Counted from the stretch's first letter, positions 1-23,605 are shown. The stretch: 64,000 nucleotides of DNA from Rotaria socialis (GCA_905331475.1 CAJNYU010000247.1:3530-67529), one strand, 5' to 3'. Made by a program: numbers and translations. The notes: generated by a model not told the origin, from the sequence alone.

Positions 1-241
1 TTTATATGTACAGATTATCTTAATTTATGGCGATCCAAATAGCGAGACTTCGCCTGATGCACTCAAGTCATTGTTAAGTAAATCTGATCTATCCGACTTC
101 GATGTTAACCCATTTCTGGAAGAAAAGGATGATCAAGATGATAAACCACTTACACAAGATTTTATTGATGAGCTTGACATAACAACTGATCCAATTATTC
201 ATCAATCACCATCAGGGGTGGCGCTATTTGGATCGCCATAA
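1..241 (+). pseudogene. C-terminal fragment of a transposase-like protein (inverted piece)
   Basis: Frame 2 is open from the window edge to a TAA at 239-241. It encodes a stretch that starts LYVQIILIYGDPNSE and continues into an acidic, Asp/Glu-rich tail. The same LYVQIILIYGDPNS segment ends the minus-strand frame at 202-576, so the two pieces look like parts of one protein, separated and flipped by a rearrangement. The left end is cut by the window. I cannot name the family with certainty. The context (relic ORF, inverted duplication, nearby foldback element) points to a decayed DNA transposon, so this is a fragment and not a working gene. Confidence 0.4.
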
Positions 242-265
242 ATTAAGATAATCTGTACATATAAA
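1..265. repeat. 44-bp perfect inverted repeat (1-44 against 222-265)
   Basis: Bases 1-44 are the exact reverse complement of 222-265, with 177 bp between the arms. Both arms encode the same protein segment (LYVQIILIYGDPNS) on opposite strands. This is what is left when a coding segment is inverted with duplication of its end. The arms are identical, so the event is probably recent, or the arms have been kept identical by gene conversion. Confidence 0.9.
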
Positions 266-576
266 CTTAATGCACCATAGAAATTTGTCGAATTTAAGAG
301 TACGGCAAAAAGTGACATTAAAGTATGACGATTATCTTTGGATACATTTAATTTCAAAAGGCTACATGAAAAGGCCTTCATTGCATGAGAACAACATAAT
401 CGTAGAAATGTCATATTTTGTAATTGCTTGGTGTCATAAGCACGATCAATTGTATTGTAACATCGACGTAAATAGCTGTGGATATTCTCGACATTGAATG
501 AAGCAAGTACACTATTGATTAATGCGGCAGATAAATCAATGACAACGAAAGATGGACGAGCACTTTTACTACGCAT
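202..576 (-). pseudogene. Transposase-like fragment
   Basis: This is an open frame of about 124 codons. It contains VVIDLSAALINSVLASFN, then RLCCSHAMKAFSCSLLKLN and FAVLLNSTNFYGALSLYV. This spacing (VIDxSxAL, about 35 residues, CCxHxxKA, about 20 residues, a short xLLNSxx segment) resembles the catalytic-core region of large eukaryotic transposase-derived proteins, which I recognise as a pattern only. The frame ends at once where the 44-bp inverted duplication begins, so its natural C-terminus has been cut off. Upstream, on the minus strand, a 906-bp foldback element lies directly next to it. It is probably a dead transposon copy. Confidence 0.45.
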
Positions 577-586
577 AGCTAATTTA

Positions 587-1492
587 CTTAGGGCAATCCA
601 AAAGTAGTGACGGAGATACCATATTTCCTCCAGCAGAGATCGAAAAAACTTTCTTTTTTTACCAATAGATAGAGCGTGTTTCGCTCTATTTTTCTATGCT
701 ATTTGATCACTATTCAACTAATATCTTAATAGTAAAATTTCGGTAAGATCTGTTTCTTTCGGATATGTGCTGGTAGCATGAACACTCGTGAGTATTTTTC
801 GAATGACGTTTAATAGCAACATGTTACAGAACTACGGTTTTCACCATTGAAAAGAGGAGATGAAGACGCATCGCACCATATATTACTGATTTTTCTAACC
901 TGTTTTTTGTAAGGTTCTTAGTCGACCTTTTAAAGAACAAACCTATCTCGTGAGTTGTTTACAGTGAATTTTCAATAATCAGGTTCCCATTCAAACCACT
1001 GATCGATGATTTACAAACTGCGAAAGATTCAGGTGTTAAATTTAATCATTTGTGGATAATACGTATTCTAGACGAATCTCTACTACGATTTTTTATCAAC
1101 TCTTTTGTTTTTGCTTTCTTTCATAAAAATGTATTTTTCCGAAGGTTAGAAAATTCAATAAGAACACTTCAAAAATCCTGTTAGAAAAATCAGTAATTCG
1201 CAGTTCGATGCGCCTTCATCTCCTCTTTTCAATAGTGTAAATCGTAGTTCTGTAACATGTTGCTATTAAACGTCATTCGAAAAATACTCACGAGTGTTCA
1301 TGCTACCAGCACATATGCGAAAGAAACAGATCTTATCGAAATTTTACTATTATGATATTAGTTGAATAGTGATCAAATAGCATAGAAAAGTAGAGCGAAA
1401 CACGCTCTATCTATGGGTAAAAAAGAAAGGTTTTTTCGACCTCTGCTTGAGGAAATAAGGTATCTCCGTCACTACTTTTGGATTGCCCTAAG
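587..1492. mobile_element. 906-bp foldback/MITE-like DNA element with ~315-bp terminal inverted repeats and TA duplication
   Basis: The ends are CTTAGGGCAATCCAAAAG on the left and its reverse complement on the right, and each is flanked by TA (585-586 and 1493-1494). The inverted repeat runs inward from 587 to about 905 and from about 1175 to 1492, with only scattered mismatches. The central ~270 bp is unique and carries no open frame of note. The TA flank and the lack of coding capacity fit a non-autonomous Tc1/mariner-type element mobilised in trans. The superfamily is inferred from the TA duplication alone. It sits between the transposase-like fragment and the gene remnant at 1499-2072. 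Confidence 0.85.
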
Positions 1493-1498
1493 TAATAT

Positions 1499-2072
1499 TT
1501 AGAGTTTCAAGAACTTACCCTCACTTATTTCCTCATCCGGCAAATTTTTTGAAGTCGATTTGGCAATAATCACTCTCTTCAAAATTTTCTGATACAACAC
1601 AATTGCATCTTTGTCTTCACCAAGTATTTTGATCACTAATTTATTTATGTCACAATTAAACAAAAGACACGCTAGATCGATACTCAGTGCATCCAAAACA
1701 TCGCCACCATCTACAAGAAGTCGATTACATTTGAAAAAGATCACCAAAGCAATCATCACATGGTGCCTTACTTTTGAGAGCTTCCTTTAAATTGCCACAA
1801 AACCCCTTCACTATGAATGATAAAATTTCTTCCTTCGCCATTTATTTATCGTCGAAGTCGAACAAAAAATGCTCTAATAAATACATCACCTCATTTATGT
1901 AAGTAAAATCCATCAAAAACACCATGCACGGACCGAAACCATCTGAAGCAATGGTCCCACTGCTAACACCTGTTTCCATCATCGGTACTACCATGTTATT
2001 GGGAACACATACCTCATTTTCTGACATATCGAATCCTAGTAACAAAAAACTGATATGCACGAACAAACCCAA
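1499..2072 (-). pseudogene. Unrecognised gene remnant, possibly spliced
   Basis: One minus frame carries MSENEVCVPNNMVV, then SSGTIASDGFGPCMVFLMDF and a stop after FDFDDK (about 1842-2034). After the stop the same frame resumes with MAKEEILSFIVKGF. A potential 60-bp intron (GTAAGG...TTGTAG, about 1702-1762) would join this to DGGDVLDALSIDLACLLFN in the 1499-1759 segment, which ends at a good donor (GTAAGT) beside the foldback element. The residue composition is protein-like, but the internal stop and missing ends suggest decay. I do not recognise the family and propose no function. Confidence 0.3.
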
Positions 2073-4630
2073 AAAACAAACGAAATTTTGAAAAGTTTAA
2101 TATTAATACAAGACGAAAGATATGAATTGATGCCGATGAAAATATATTAAAGAAAAGATTTGAGAAAATAATAAATAGATCAAATGATGTTAGTAAAACC
2201 TACATGTTTTTGAAAACTTTAATAGGAAATATGAAAAATTTTAATGGATGTTGTTGATCAGATATCAGTATATAAATAGTGACGATGAGTAAATTAGTAC
2301 GGTTAAAAAGATCGTTAGCGGCCGTTTGCGAATGAACAGTTGTTGGAAATGGATCTAGAAAAGCTAAAGAATCAGTGAAGGGGGTAAATAATATTTGGGA
2401 GGCACAAAATATATACGTATATTGCACTTGTTTCGTTGGTGAAAGGAGGAGTTATTCGAAAATGCATACATAAGCGATTGAATTTGTCCTTTGTTTAATA
2501 AGTAAGATGGATGGTGTATATATATAAGTATGCGTTGTCTATTCCTTGTGATAATGGATACTTAATGGTCGAATAAGATGATAAAGAAAAGAAAGAAAAG
2601 TGACAAAGTCCGTTGTCTGGAATTTTTCTCATCCGACTTTGGAGTGAAGCAATACGCTTTCCTTCATGATATCGAAGGTTTCGAGAGATGAAATTCATTG
2701 ATTGAATGTTCTTACTCCTTATTGGATTTATCTGTAGTTGTATTCATCGCCACTATTACAATAATGTTAACCTTTCGAGGATCGATCTTGTAAAGGAAGT
2801 ATATGTACATAGTTGTGTCGTACTGTTGACAAGTTATTCAAAGCAGACAAAGTGTAAAAAGTTTAAGTTCAAGGGAAAGAGAGAGTAAACGAAAAGTTTT
2901 GCCGTGTTTAGGACGTTGTCATGCTAATGCTAAACAAATTGATAACTTATTTTTGGTATCGTGAATACTAGTGCTCTGTGTGATTGATGTTTTTGATCAC
3001 GATCACGGAACAAATATTCTAATCACGCATGATCATGATAAGTTTTTCTAATCACACGATCATGTAGTACCTTAGTATTCAATCAACAAATACATTGTGC
3101 TATTTTTTTTCTCATTCTTAATTTGAAAATTAAGTTTCTCAATAAATAGTGGAAAATTTGAAGGTGTTTCTTGCAATGGTAATTACAAAGTCATAGACTG
3201 TATCGTGATTAGGATCACGAGAAAATTTTCTAATCACTCACAATTACGCGTTATCGTGATCGTTAAAATCATGATCATGCAGCGTATTAGTCAATATCTA
3301 TATTTCATTTCTCTTTCATGAATACATTGAAGACGTTGAAAATTAGAATAAGGACCTGTCATCACTAAAGAATGTGAGAATAATACGTTATATGATGTTC
3401 TGTAATTGCTTTCTTGTCAGAGGCCATTTTTTGTGAGTGAGTTCATACTCTCTTTTTTATTTTATTCTATCTTTGTATTTTTCTCTGTTTTCATTCTTTT
3501 GTAAATTTATGCGATACATGCAATAGAAACATTTTAGAGATATAAAGTAGTTCTATGAATACGTATCATTATCGAACATTCCGCTTAACATAGGATTATT
3601 TTATAAAAGTAACAATCTTAGTTTAGATATATCAATGAAAAGAAATTTTTTTATTAGTGGCTTCATTCATCAAATAGTGCTTCTTCTCCCTTTATTGACT
3701 TGTCTTACGTTAGTGATTCAAAATGTCATTAATCTTCACAGTGAAAAAAAATTATGAAACCAGGAGGAATCCCTAAAAAACAACTCGTGGTACCAGGAGA
3801 AAAGTCTAAAAGTCAGGATTCTCCTGCCTAAATCAAGAGGTTTGACAACTCTACTATCAATATTATCCGAAGAATAATCACTGTCACTATTTGTTTTGTT
3901 CTTTTGATCATTGTGGACGATAAAGAATTGTCTTTGTTTTCAATAATTAAATATTGTTCATCATTGGGTGTAGATATCTTCCTTTTTAACTGCTCTTTAT
4001 TTTAGACAAAAACACTTCTTGTTCCGAGCGACTTCGATTATTCAACTCTGATTAAGATATTTTATTCAGTATCCTATGTACGGTGCGACCGGGTAATACC
4101 GAGTTCAGGTCTGAGTCAGGCCCCGGTTCCAAAATTCCTGGACCCGACGGGCTCTAATAGCATGACTGATCCTAGAGGAGCCAGGCCATAAAATCATTAA
4201 TATTCAACAAATAAAGAGGATGAGAACTATGGATGTACCAAATCCAATTCTAGATTTGGATTCGACAGAATTTGACTTGCTTGGCTTTTCCACACATCAC
4301 AGAAAATCTTTATAAAATCCTGTGAAATCCTGAAGCTTTTTTAAAGACTAGAAAAAATCTGATAACACCATCGGATAGAGCGAAGAAAACTGGATATAAG
4401 TCACTCACAGAACTGGTCTTCATTTGATAATATCTGAAAGATAAGTAGGTTCATCTAAGCAATATTATGAACTATCTAACAGTGTTATGACACTGACGGC
4501 GATATACACGATTGCAAGTTGGTCATGTCGGGATTAAAAAAAAACATCGTCAGATTATCTTGAAATAAGTTACTTAATTCTTTTTATTTCTTCATTTATT
4601 TTTATTCTAAACAAAAAAAACAAAGGTCGT
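2073..4630. other. Intergenic, AT-rich, no convincing gene
   Basis: Only short frames occur here (2200-2427, 2495-2698, 2706-2888), with no domains, no splice support and a low-complexity look. Notable contents are a cluster of palindromic GATCATGATC/ATCACGAT words at about 2985-3280 and a small GC-richer island at about 4079-4192. The last few hundred bases are the 3' flank of TIMM22, which is transcribed on the minus strand. Confidence 0.6.
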
Positions 4631-5456
4631 TCAATGATAATTCAAAAGAAAATATTCAATAGCCGTTGAAAACACAGCAAAACCGACCGCACCATAAACA
4701 CTCGCTTGAAATCCAGCTAAAAACAAAAATTGCACAAGATTTCGTTTAATTTAGGTTTTTAAACTTTAGTAAAACTAACCACGAAGTCCAAGCAAACCAC
4801 CAGTAACAAAACCAGCATAAGTTCCATTTCGTATATCAGATTTTGCTCGATACTAAAATCAAGATGATAGAAATTTTCGTTGCTTAGTGAAAACAAAAAT
4901 TTCATACAGATTCAATGTTACATTCGACTGTACTAAAGACTAATCCAACCATTGCAAAATTTTTTGCATAACTCATTGATCTAGTTCGCATTTCGCGCCA
5001 AACATCTTTTAATGTTGGCGTCGCACCTGGTGTTGTTGTGTGAATCGTTGACATAGGATCAATACTCGCTGTAAATACACCAAGACCAATACCCAATACA
5101 AAGCCTTTGAGAAAAAAAATATTTGAAAAAATTCTCAAAACTTTAGTAGTTTCAATCGAATATAAAAACTTACCACCAGCACAACTTATCATTGCTTTAA
5201 ATGTACAACTTTCCATAAATTTTCTCACGCGTAATTCTTCTGGCGCCATTCCAGCCGAACCCATTCCTGGTATTCTTCCTGACCCATCACTTAGAATTAA
5301 ACCATCATTAATGCCAGTCCATTTTCTTCGTGTACCCATCAAATGATCAATCACTGAGAAAATTTTTCGATCAGAATCTGTTGTTGCATTTTCATCTATT
5401 AATGGTTTTTGTTCTTTTTTTACAAATATGTATGGTTGATAAACACCTGAAGACAT
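4631..5456 (-). CDS. TIMM22: Mitochondrial import inner membrane translocase subunit TIM22
   Basis: TIM22 is the channel-forming subunit of the carrier translocase in the mitochondrial inner membrane, which inserts multi-spanning carrier proteins. I rebuilt four exons: 5174-5456, 4908-5104, 4780-4852 and 4631-4716, giving 212 residues with consistent phases and GT-AG sites. Family landmarks are visible: ESCTFKAMISCAGGFVLG for the first membrane segment, GVFTASIDP, the loop MSYAKNFAMVGLVFSTVECN holding the conserved Cys, then two Gly-rich segments (AGFVTGGLLGLRAG and GAVGFAVFSTAIEY). The 94-residue N-terminal part contains the Tim17/22 pre-region. The length is close to human TIMM22. Its start lies 187 bp downstream of the NF1 stop on the same strand, so promoter space is short. 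Confidence 0.95.
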
Positions 5457-5643
5457 TACTACAAAGAAATCCTTTATTGATTCATATTTGTATGTATGTA
5501 GATATTTATTTTTAGTATTTTATTCATTAAAAGCATATATGTTTAAACATTGAAATACGACATGAAAGAAAAATAAAGAGATTAAAATATAGTTACAATA
5601 ATTTACAACATTTAGAATGACAGAAACAACGACTAGTATATAT

Positions 5644-18190
<12,547 letters not shown>

Positions 18191-20897
18191 CTACATAAAA
18201 TAATTACAAGAGAATAAATATTGTAAAATACATAAAACATATTTGATTATAGAAAACATATACAGAATTAAGAATAACAGTTTGAAAATGTCTCTAACAT
18301 GCTAAAAAAATTATGTTAAGCTTATTAGAGAAATGAATAGTTTCAGTGTTTGCTATACGAAATATGTTCTTCGTTATTTTATGAAATTTTTTGTCGATAG
18401 AAATTTATGAACAATTAATTTTATAAACTTTTAAAAGAGTCAGAAAATACTATTTCATCTTTTATGAGCAGTTTTCGTATACTTTATAGAGAAAAATAAA
18501 TTAAATTATTTAGCGTTTATTGTTGCTAAGATACTACTCCAAACTAGATCTGCATCTTGCTAACAAAAAAAAAGTAAAATATTTTTGTCCTTTAAAATAC
18601 GATTCAAACTAGCAAGCAATAATTGAACGGTACAAATCATTCTGTAATCATATCTAGTTCTTAGTTAGCTAAATGGAATTTTGAAAATATTGAATAGATA
18701 AACCATCAATGAAAAGTTGAAAGTTAATCTATTCACTGTAAGTTGAATAACATATTTGAGCATAGACATTTAAAGACATCAACAATAAAAATATTAGTTT
18801 TTATCAGTTACAACAAGTTCAGTTCGAATGATATATCAATATGTATCCACAAATAATAAAATACAATTCTTCACAATGAGACTTATTCTGAATTCGCTTA
18901 TAAGCTTCCAGCCAATAAAAATTGAGATGAATGTATGTCGTTTATCACAAAGAGCGATTACTCTTTTTTTCTTTCCTTCCGAATATCTTTTCGTTTCTTT
19001 TTCATAATAATAAATAACATAGGAAGAAGTAGATTGTTTCGTGAAAGCTAATTAATATACCACACGTGTATCCTTTTATATTTTAATTTCATTAACTCGT
19101 TAGATAAAAGGATGTGCGACAATGGGACAAGACGAACAGTATATATACTCCGCGTTTTCTTTTTTAACACTTGATTTTGTAAGGTAGCATGCCATGATCA
19201 TGAAGTTCATCTTTTACTGCAAACGTCGACTATAGACGAGTGTCGAACGTTGATGCTAGCAATATTACTGAATACTTTTCTCCTGTTCTGGCCGGCGACG
19301 GGCATCTAGATCGTGAAGCACTGTGAAATAGAAATATGGCTTTTAAAAATCCCTTTTTACAGAATATTGTTGCTTCTCGTCGGTATATCGAGCTAACGAT
19401 TGCAGCAAAATGTAGTGCTCAAATGAGAAGATCAACTATGTATCAGACAATTTATCTTACTGTCACATAAGATTAACTTGAACAACATTTTGTATGAATC
19501 TTTGCCTTCTTCGTATATTTTATATATATTTTTAATTTCATTGAACTTAAAATTATTTGAAATGCATTTCTAAAATGTTCTCGAAAGGTTTCTAAAAGGA
19601 AGAATAACTATTTATTCTCATGTTTGTTACGGAAAGGAGATGAAAAGATGTCAAGAAAAAATCAAAGAAGAGAAGCCGCTCTTAGTGATAAGCGACATAC
19701 ATTCATCTCTACTTTTATTGGCTGGAGGCTTATAAGCGAATTCGGAATAAGGCTCATTGATGAACTAATTCAAGTACTGCTTTGTTTGGTAATTATCACT
19801 CGTACATTATTTTAAATTGAATCCTTGTCGTATTTCTTCATATCGGTAAGAGCATTGCTGACTTTGACGCTATTTAATAAGACAAAAGCAAATGTTCGAT
19901 GTGTCAATATTTTTTTAAATATTGATTACTGTGATAACATGCTTCTTTTCTTTCGACGACAAACGGCAAATAATAATATTTTGATACGTTATTTTAAGTT
20001 TTTGCAAATAATAGATAAGTCAGAATGCGGTAACAATGACATAGATGCGATTAGATTGAAAAGTGTGGTGAGCTAATTTTCGTCTGAATAAAAGCTAATC
20101 AATTTGTGAAACTTTCCGAAATAGCTGTCGGATCTACAGAACTCTCTTAAACCTATTTAAAATTGCCTGAAGATAAAAATGTTTCATTAGATTGTAAAAT
20201 GATAATCTAAATAGGCTTTTTTCAATACCAAATTTAAAATCATTATCGAAATTTGACTATATCTTCATTTTTCATATAGGTTACTATTACATGATTCTCA
20301 CCCAACGAGTATTCTGAAAAGAATGGAAGCTTATCAAAATTTCATTATTTGCGCTTTTAAAGCTGAATAAAAGCCTTTCGAACATTTCTGTTTATCTTAA
20401 TCTTTAGTTATTCAAACGTCATCAGTATCCAAGTTGATGAATCATATCGACCTTCAACAAATGAGATAAAAAACAAATCTATCATATCAAACTTTGCAGA
20501 ACAATATGTTCGTTTATACAGAGTATATTTGAAAAAACTTGCAGACAGTAACACATGTTGACCTCATCGTACGAAGTCTATTGTTTTTATATTAAATAGA
20601 TTCTGATAGAAAGTTTGGCCTTCAAACATCTGGTTAACCAATATAAAGTACTCTTTGATCATTGTTAACAACGGTTCGTTGAAAAATAACAGTAACTGAA
20701 GTTTAAAAGAGTTACAAGAGAATTCGTTGAATTGAAACATCGACTCGTCATTGTTCTCTATTCATAAATTAGTCAACAGTACTTAGATCGGTTTTTCACA
20801 CGAGAAGCTATACATGCGTTTTTTTTAAATAACAGATGAATGACTTGGATAGTTTTTATTTTATTAGGTCTAGATGATACAAAAAAAAATTGAAAGA
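18191..20897. other. Intergenic or first-intron region between NF1 and the lipocalin gene
   Basis: I found no NF1 5' exons here despite the need for about 700 coding bases. Open frames are short and lack domains (19624-19815, 19825-20076). The frame at 19624-19815 is at least partly the right arm of the foldback element. The rest is AT-rich with no other clear structure. Confidence 0.6.
18874..19759. mobile_element. Second foldback/MITE-like element
   Basis: The segment at about 18874-18955 (CAATGAGACTTATTCTGAAT, then the GCTTATAAGC region and GAATGTATGTCG) matches the reverse complement of about 19680-19759 with roughly ten differences. The arms are about 80 bp of clear identity, fading into pyrimidine-rich sequence. 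The interior is about 720 bp without coding capacity. I could not fix a target-site duplication, so the exact ends are uncertain. It is older or more diverged than the element at 587-1492, and its terminal sequence differs, so it belongs to another family. Confidence 0.7.
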
Positions 20898-21609
20898 TCA
20901 GCAATTTTGTGTAGTTGGTTTGACACTGTTAACATCAGCTCCCATGTCTTGTATAATCTTTTTCAATTCATTGATCCGTGAAGGCGATAATGACTTTGTT
21001 CGCCTTAAGTAAAAATCCCTTGAAATATTTACTTATTGATAATAGTAATACTTACGAAAGAAGCCATATAAATTCAAGTTTATAGCTAAGAATGGGTATT
21101 GACTGGCAAGCATAAACAAGAGCATATTCATCGTAATTCGTTGTGATTACATTGTAATCACCTTTTCGAGCTGTAGAAAAAAAAGAAAAGAAAATTAATT
21201 ACATATTGGCGAAAAAGTAAAAGAAATAATCTTACGAGGATTAGAAAAAATAACTTCTAAAGCACCTGGTTCTGAAGGATCTTTTACTACGGCAACACCA
21301 TGTATGGTATAATAACCATCATAGGCTGTAACAGCTTGATTATAGACACCTACTGTTCCGTTGTGATTGTCTGTATAGGTAGCATTTTCACATTTGGATG
21401 CAATTTCAAAAATAATATTATTTCTTTCTATTTCGTACCAGAGACCTAAATACTGGAAATATCCAAATTAACAAAACAAAAATGCAGAAAAAAAGTTGAC
21501 GAACTCTTGTTGCATTAAAATCCTTCTGAGTAACAATTTTTGGACATTCAGAAGCAAATGATTTGCTAACAAGTGAAAGACAGATGGCAATTACTATGGC
21601 GAGAAACAT
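20898..21609 (-). CDS. Secreted lipocalin (apolipoprotein D-like)
   Basis: Lipocalins are small secreted beta-barrels that carry hydrophobic ligands. Four exons (21505-21609, 21236-21452, 21056-21170 and 20898-21003) give 180 residues with matching phases. MFLAIVIAICLSLVSKSFAS is a signal peptide. Next comes the first lipocalin block (YLGLWYEIERN, the GxW motif) and then KCENATYTDNHNGTVGVYN. Exon 3 carries GDYNVITTNYDEYALVYAC, the second lipocalin block (TDYxxYA type). The C-terminal helix leads to a final NC that can pair with an earlier Cys as in ApoD. The ligand cannot be told from sequence. Confidence 0.88.
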
Positions 21610-21990
21610 ATCGATGATGATTGGACTTTTCCATTGCCAAACTTATGTTTTATACTGGTTACTACAGGTGATGTAGTTCTCAGAATTATCTAACCATCTT
21701 TTCAATAAAAATGACTATCCAAATAAGTACGTAATAGTGCATTGTGACCCCATTGAAACTTTAATTGAAAAAAGACGAAGCATTATTTTGTTCTGAAGAT
21801 GAAAAATTGATTTCTATCAAAAGGAGACGATTTAAATATTCATCATTCGACGATTGTCAGAATTGATTGTCAATCATGGCTTTTTTATTTGAAGAAGATT
21901 TCTTTTTAAACTTGCATTCATATGATACTTTTCATTTCAAATTTTTCATCCCGGCAGCATCAGACAACGCACTAACGATACTCACATATC
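21610..21990. promoter_or_regulatory. Divergent promoter spacer
   Basis: This 381-bp gap separates the starts of the lipocalin (-) and the Cys-rich protein (+). Both genes encode secreted proteins and must share this interval for their 5' control. I see no open frame and no clear TATA box or other nameable element. Confidence 0.45.
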
Positions 21991-22632
21991 ATGTATTTCA
22001 TGCAACTAGTAGCTCTTTCTAGTTTACTTTTAACTATTGCACACGTTCGGTCATATCCATGTTCGTGTTCGTGTTGTTTTGGTCAAGGATGTCAACCATC
22101 CCCAATGCCAAGTTTAGTTGACGCACAACAATGTACTGATGCATCATGTGTAGCAGCTTGTAAAGTACGATACTATCAGTGTAACGTTACGCCTCCAAAT
22201 GGTCAAGTAATTGGAAAATGTGCAGCAACAACAACAACAACCACTACCAGTGCACCAATGCTTGGAGGTCCATTTACATGTGAATGCCGTTGTTGTAATA
22301 CAGGCTCTTATCTATGTACACCTGCATTCATCGGTAATACAAATGCTTTCTCATGTCAAGTTGGTACATGTAGTATAGCTTGTAGTAAGCAATATCCACA
22401 TGTTTGTGTAAACAGTCAATTTGGTCAAACTCAAGGCAATTGCGTGGGATCGATTTCTTCTACAGCGACTTTACCAATTGGAACGTTACGGTGTGGATGC
22501 TCGTGTCAATTATCAACTGGATATCATTATTATGAAGTCACTACTACGAATGGCTGTTCATCGTGTATCACTGCTTGTCAATCTATTCAACTTCAATGCT
22601 ATGGTCATCAAACAACCTATTGTTTGAATTAA
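21991..22632 (+). CDS. Secreted protein with three Cys-rich repeats
   Basis: A single exon encodes 213 residues. MYFMQLVALSSLLLTIAHVRS is a signal peptide, followed by three tandem units of about 45-55 residues. Each opens with a dense Cys cluster (CSCSCC, CECRCC, CGCSC) and continues with a C-x2-C or C-x3-C pair and a final GxC or YC. The units begin near residues 23, 97 and 168. A Thr-rich linker (TTTTTTT) follows the first. The even Cys pattern suggests a compact disulfide fold repeated three times, with a degenerate third unit. I do not recognise a named family. A role in mucus, defence or extracellular matrix is only a guess. Confidence 0.8.
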   Translation: MYFMQLVALSSLLLTIAHVRSYPCSCSCCFGQGCQPSPMPSLVDAQQCTDASCVAACKVRYYQCNVTPPNGQVIGKCAATTTTTTTSAPMLGGPFTCECRCCNTGSYLCTPAFIGNTNAFSCQVGTCSIACSKQYPHVCVNSQFGQTQGNCVGSISSTATLPIGTLRCGCSCQLSTGYHYYEVTTTNGCSSCITACQSIQLQCYGHQTTYCLN

Positions 22633-23605
22633 ACAGTTCATTCAATAAGGAATCGCTGAAATAAAAAATCTACCGAAAAAAAAGCAACAGAATACTTTTT
22701 TGTCTAGTGAGCATCATTTGATGAAATGTCAGCCAATGCGATGCATTCGTTTTGAACGATCTTTTGAGATTCTTGTGTTACTCTTGTATTGTTATTGTTC
22801 GTTGAACATATTCATCGTAGAAAAAGAAAACACTAATTTATTTATAACATTGTCCCTTTCGACATTTTAGTTTTGCTTTGGCATAATTTTTCAAACTATT
22901 TTATGAAAGTTTATTTCTTAAATTCAGCTTTTATTGATGAAAAAGTGTTTTTTTTAAAGAATATATGTTTTTGAATGACGCTATTGAGTATAGTGTACGA
23001 GTGTGAATGAATTTCTAGATGAAGATAAGCCCATACCTACGCCCCAAAATTGGATTGTACAAAAGGCGGAATTAAAATTTGCATTTTATTTTCTCTGGCA
23101 TATAATCGAATAAAGCACCTTTTGTCATTGTGATTTTTAAAAGAAAACAGTTAATTTTTGGATATTTTGTTTTTCTTCTCCGGCATTTCCGTTGAATTGT
23201 TTCAGATTACAAAGTTTAGAGTATTGTCGTCGAACACATTCAAAACTCGATTCGTCATTTCTGTTTATCTACCAATGTAGCGATTTTTTAAAATAGCAAT
23301 TTGAATGTTAACAATAGGGAGACACATGGTGAAACATCATGTTTGATTTTACTTCGCTATGTTACTCAGTCACACTGCAATTGTCAAAACAAACTTCTCA
23401 CAAAAACCTTCCTTCTTCTTTTTTTTCCATACCTGTGATTATTAAAAGTGTTTGTTTTGTTCTCTTTCCAGCAGCTTTTATTCGGTTGTTACTATTACAT
23501 GAAAAAAACAATTTGAAAATACGTACTGCTACTTGAACGTATAAACGCCTTTTTGTGTTGCGTCTGCATTATCTTCATAGTAACGCCAATTATTTTTTGT
23601 TGACA
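22633..23605. other. Intergenic, no gene seen
   Basis: The 3' flank of the Cys-rich gene runs into the 5' flank of the repeat-protein gene. The only sizeable frame (23339-23536) has no start context, domain or splice partner. Confidence 0.5.

Noticed and set aside
18500-18600. Possible minus-strand NF1 exon (DADLVWSSILATIN after a TTAG acceptor)
   Set aside because: The peptide does not match the NF1 N-terminus and ends in a stop before any usable donor.
19624-20076. Two plus-strand frames of 63 and 83 codons
   Set aside because: The first overlaps the right arm of the foldback element. The second has no ATG context, domain or partner exon.
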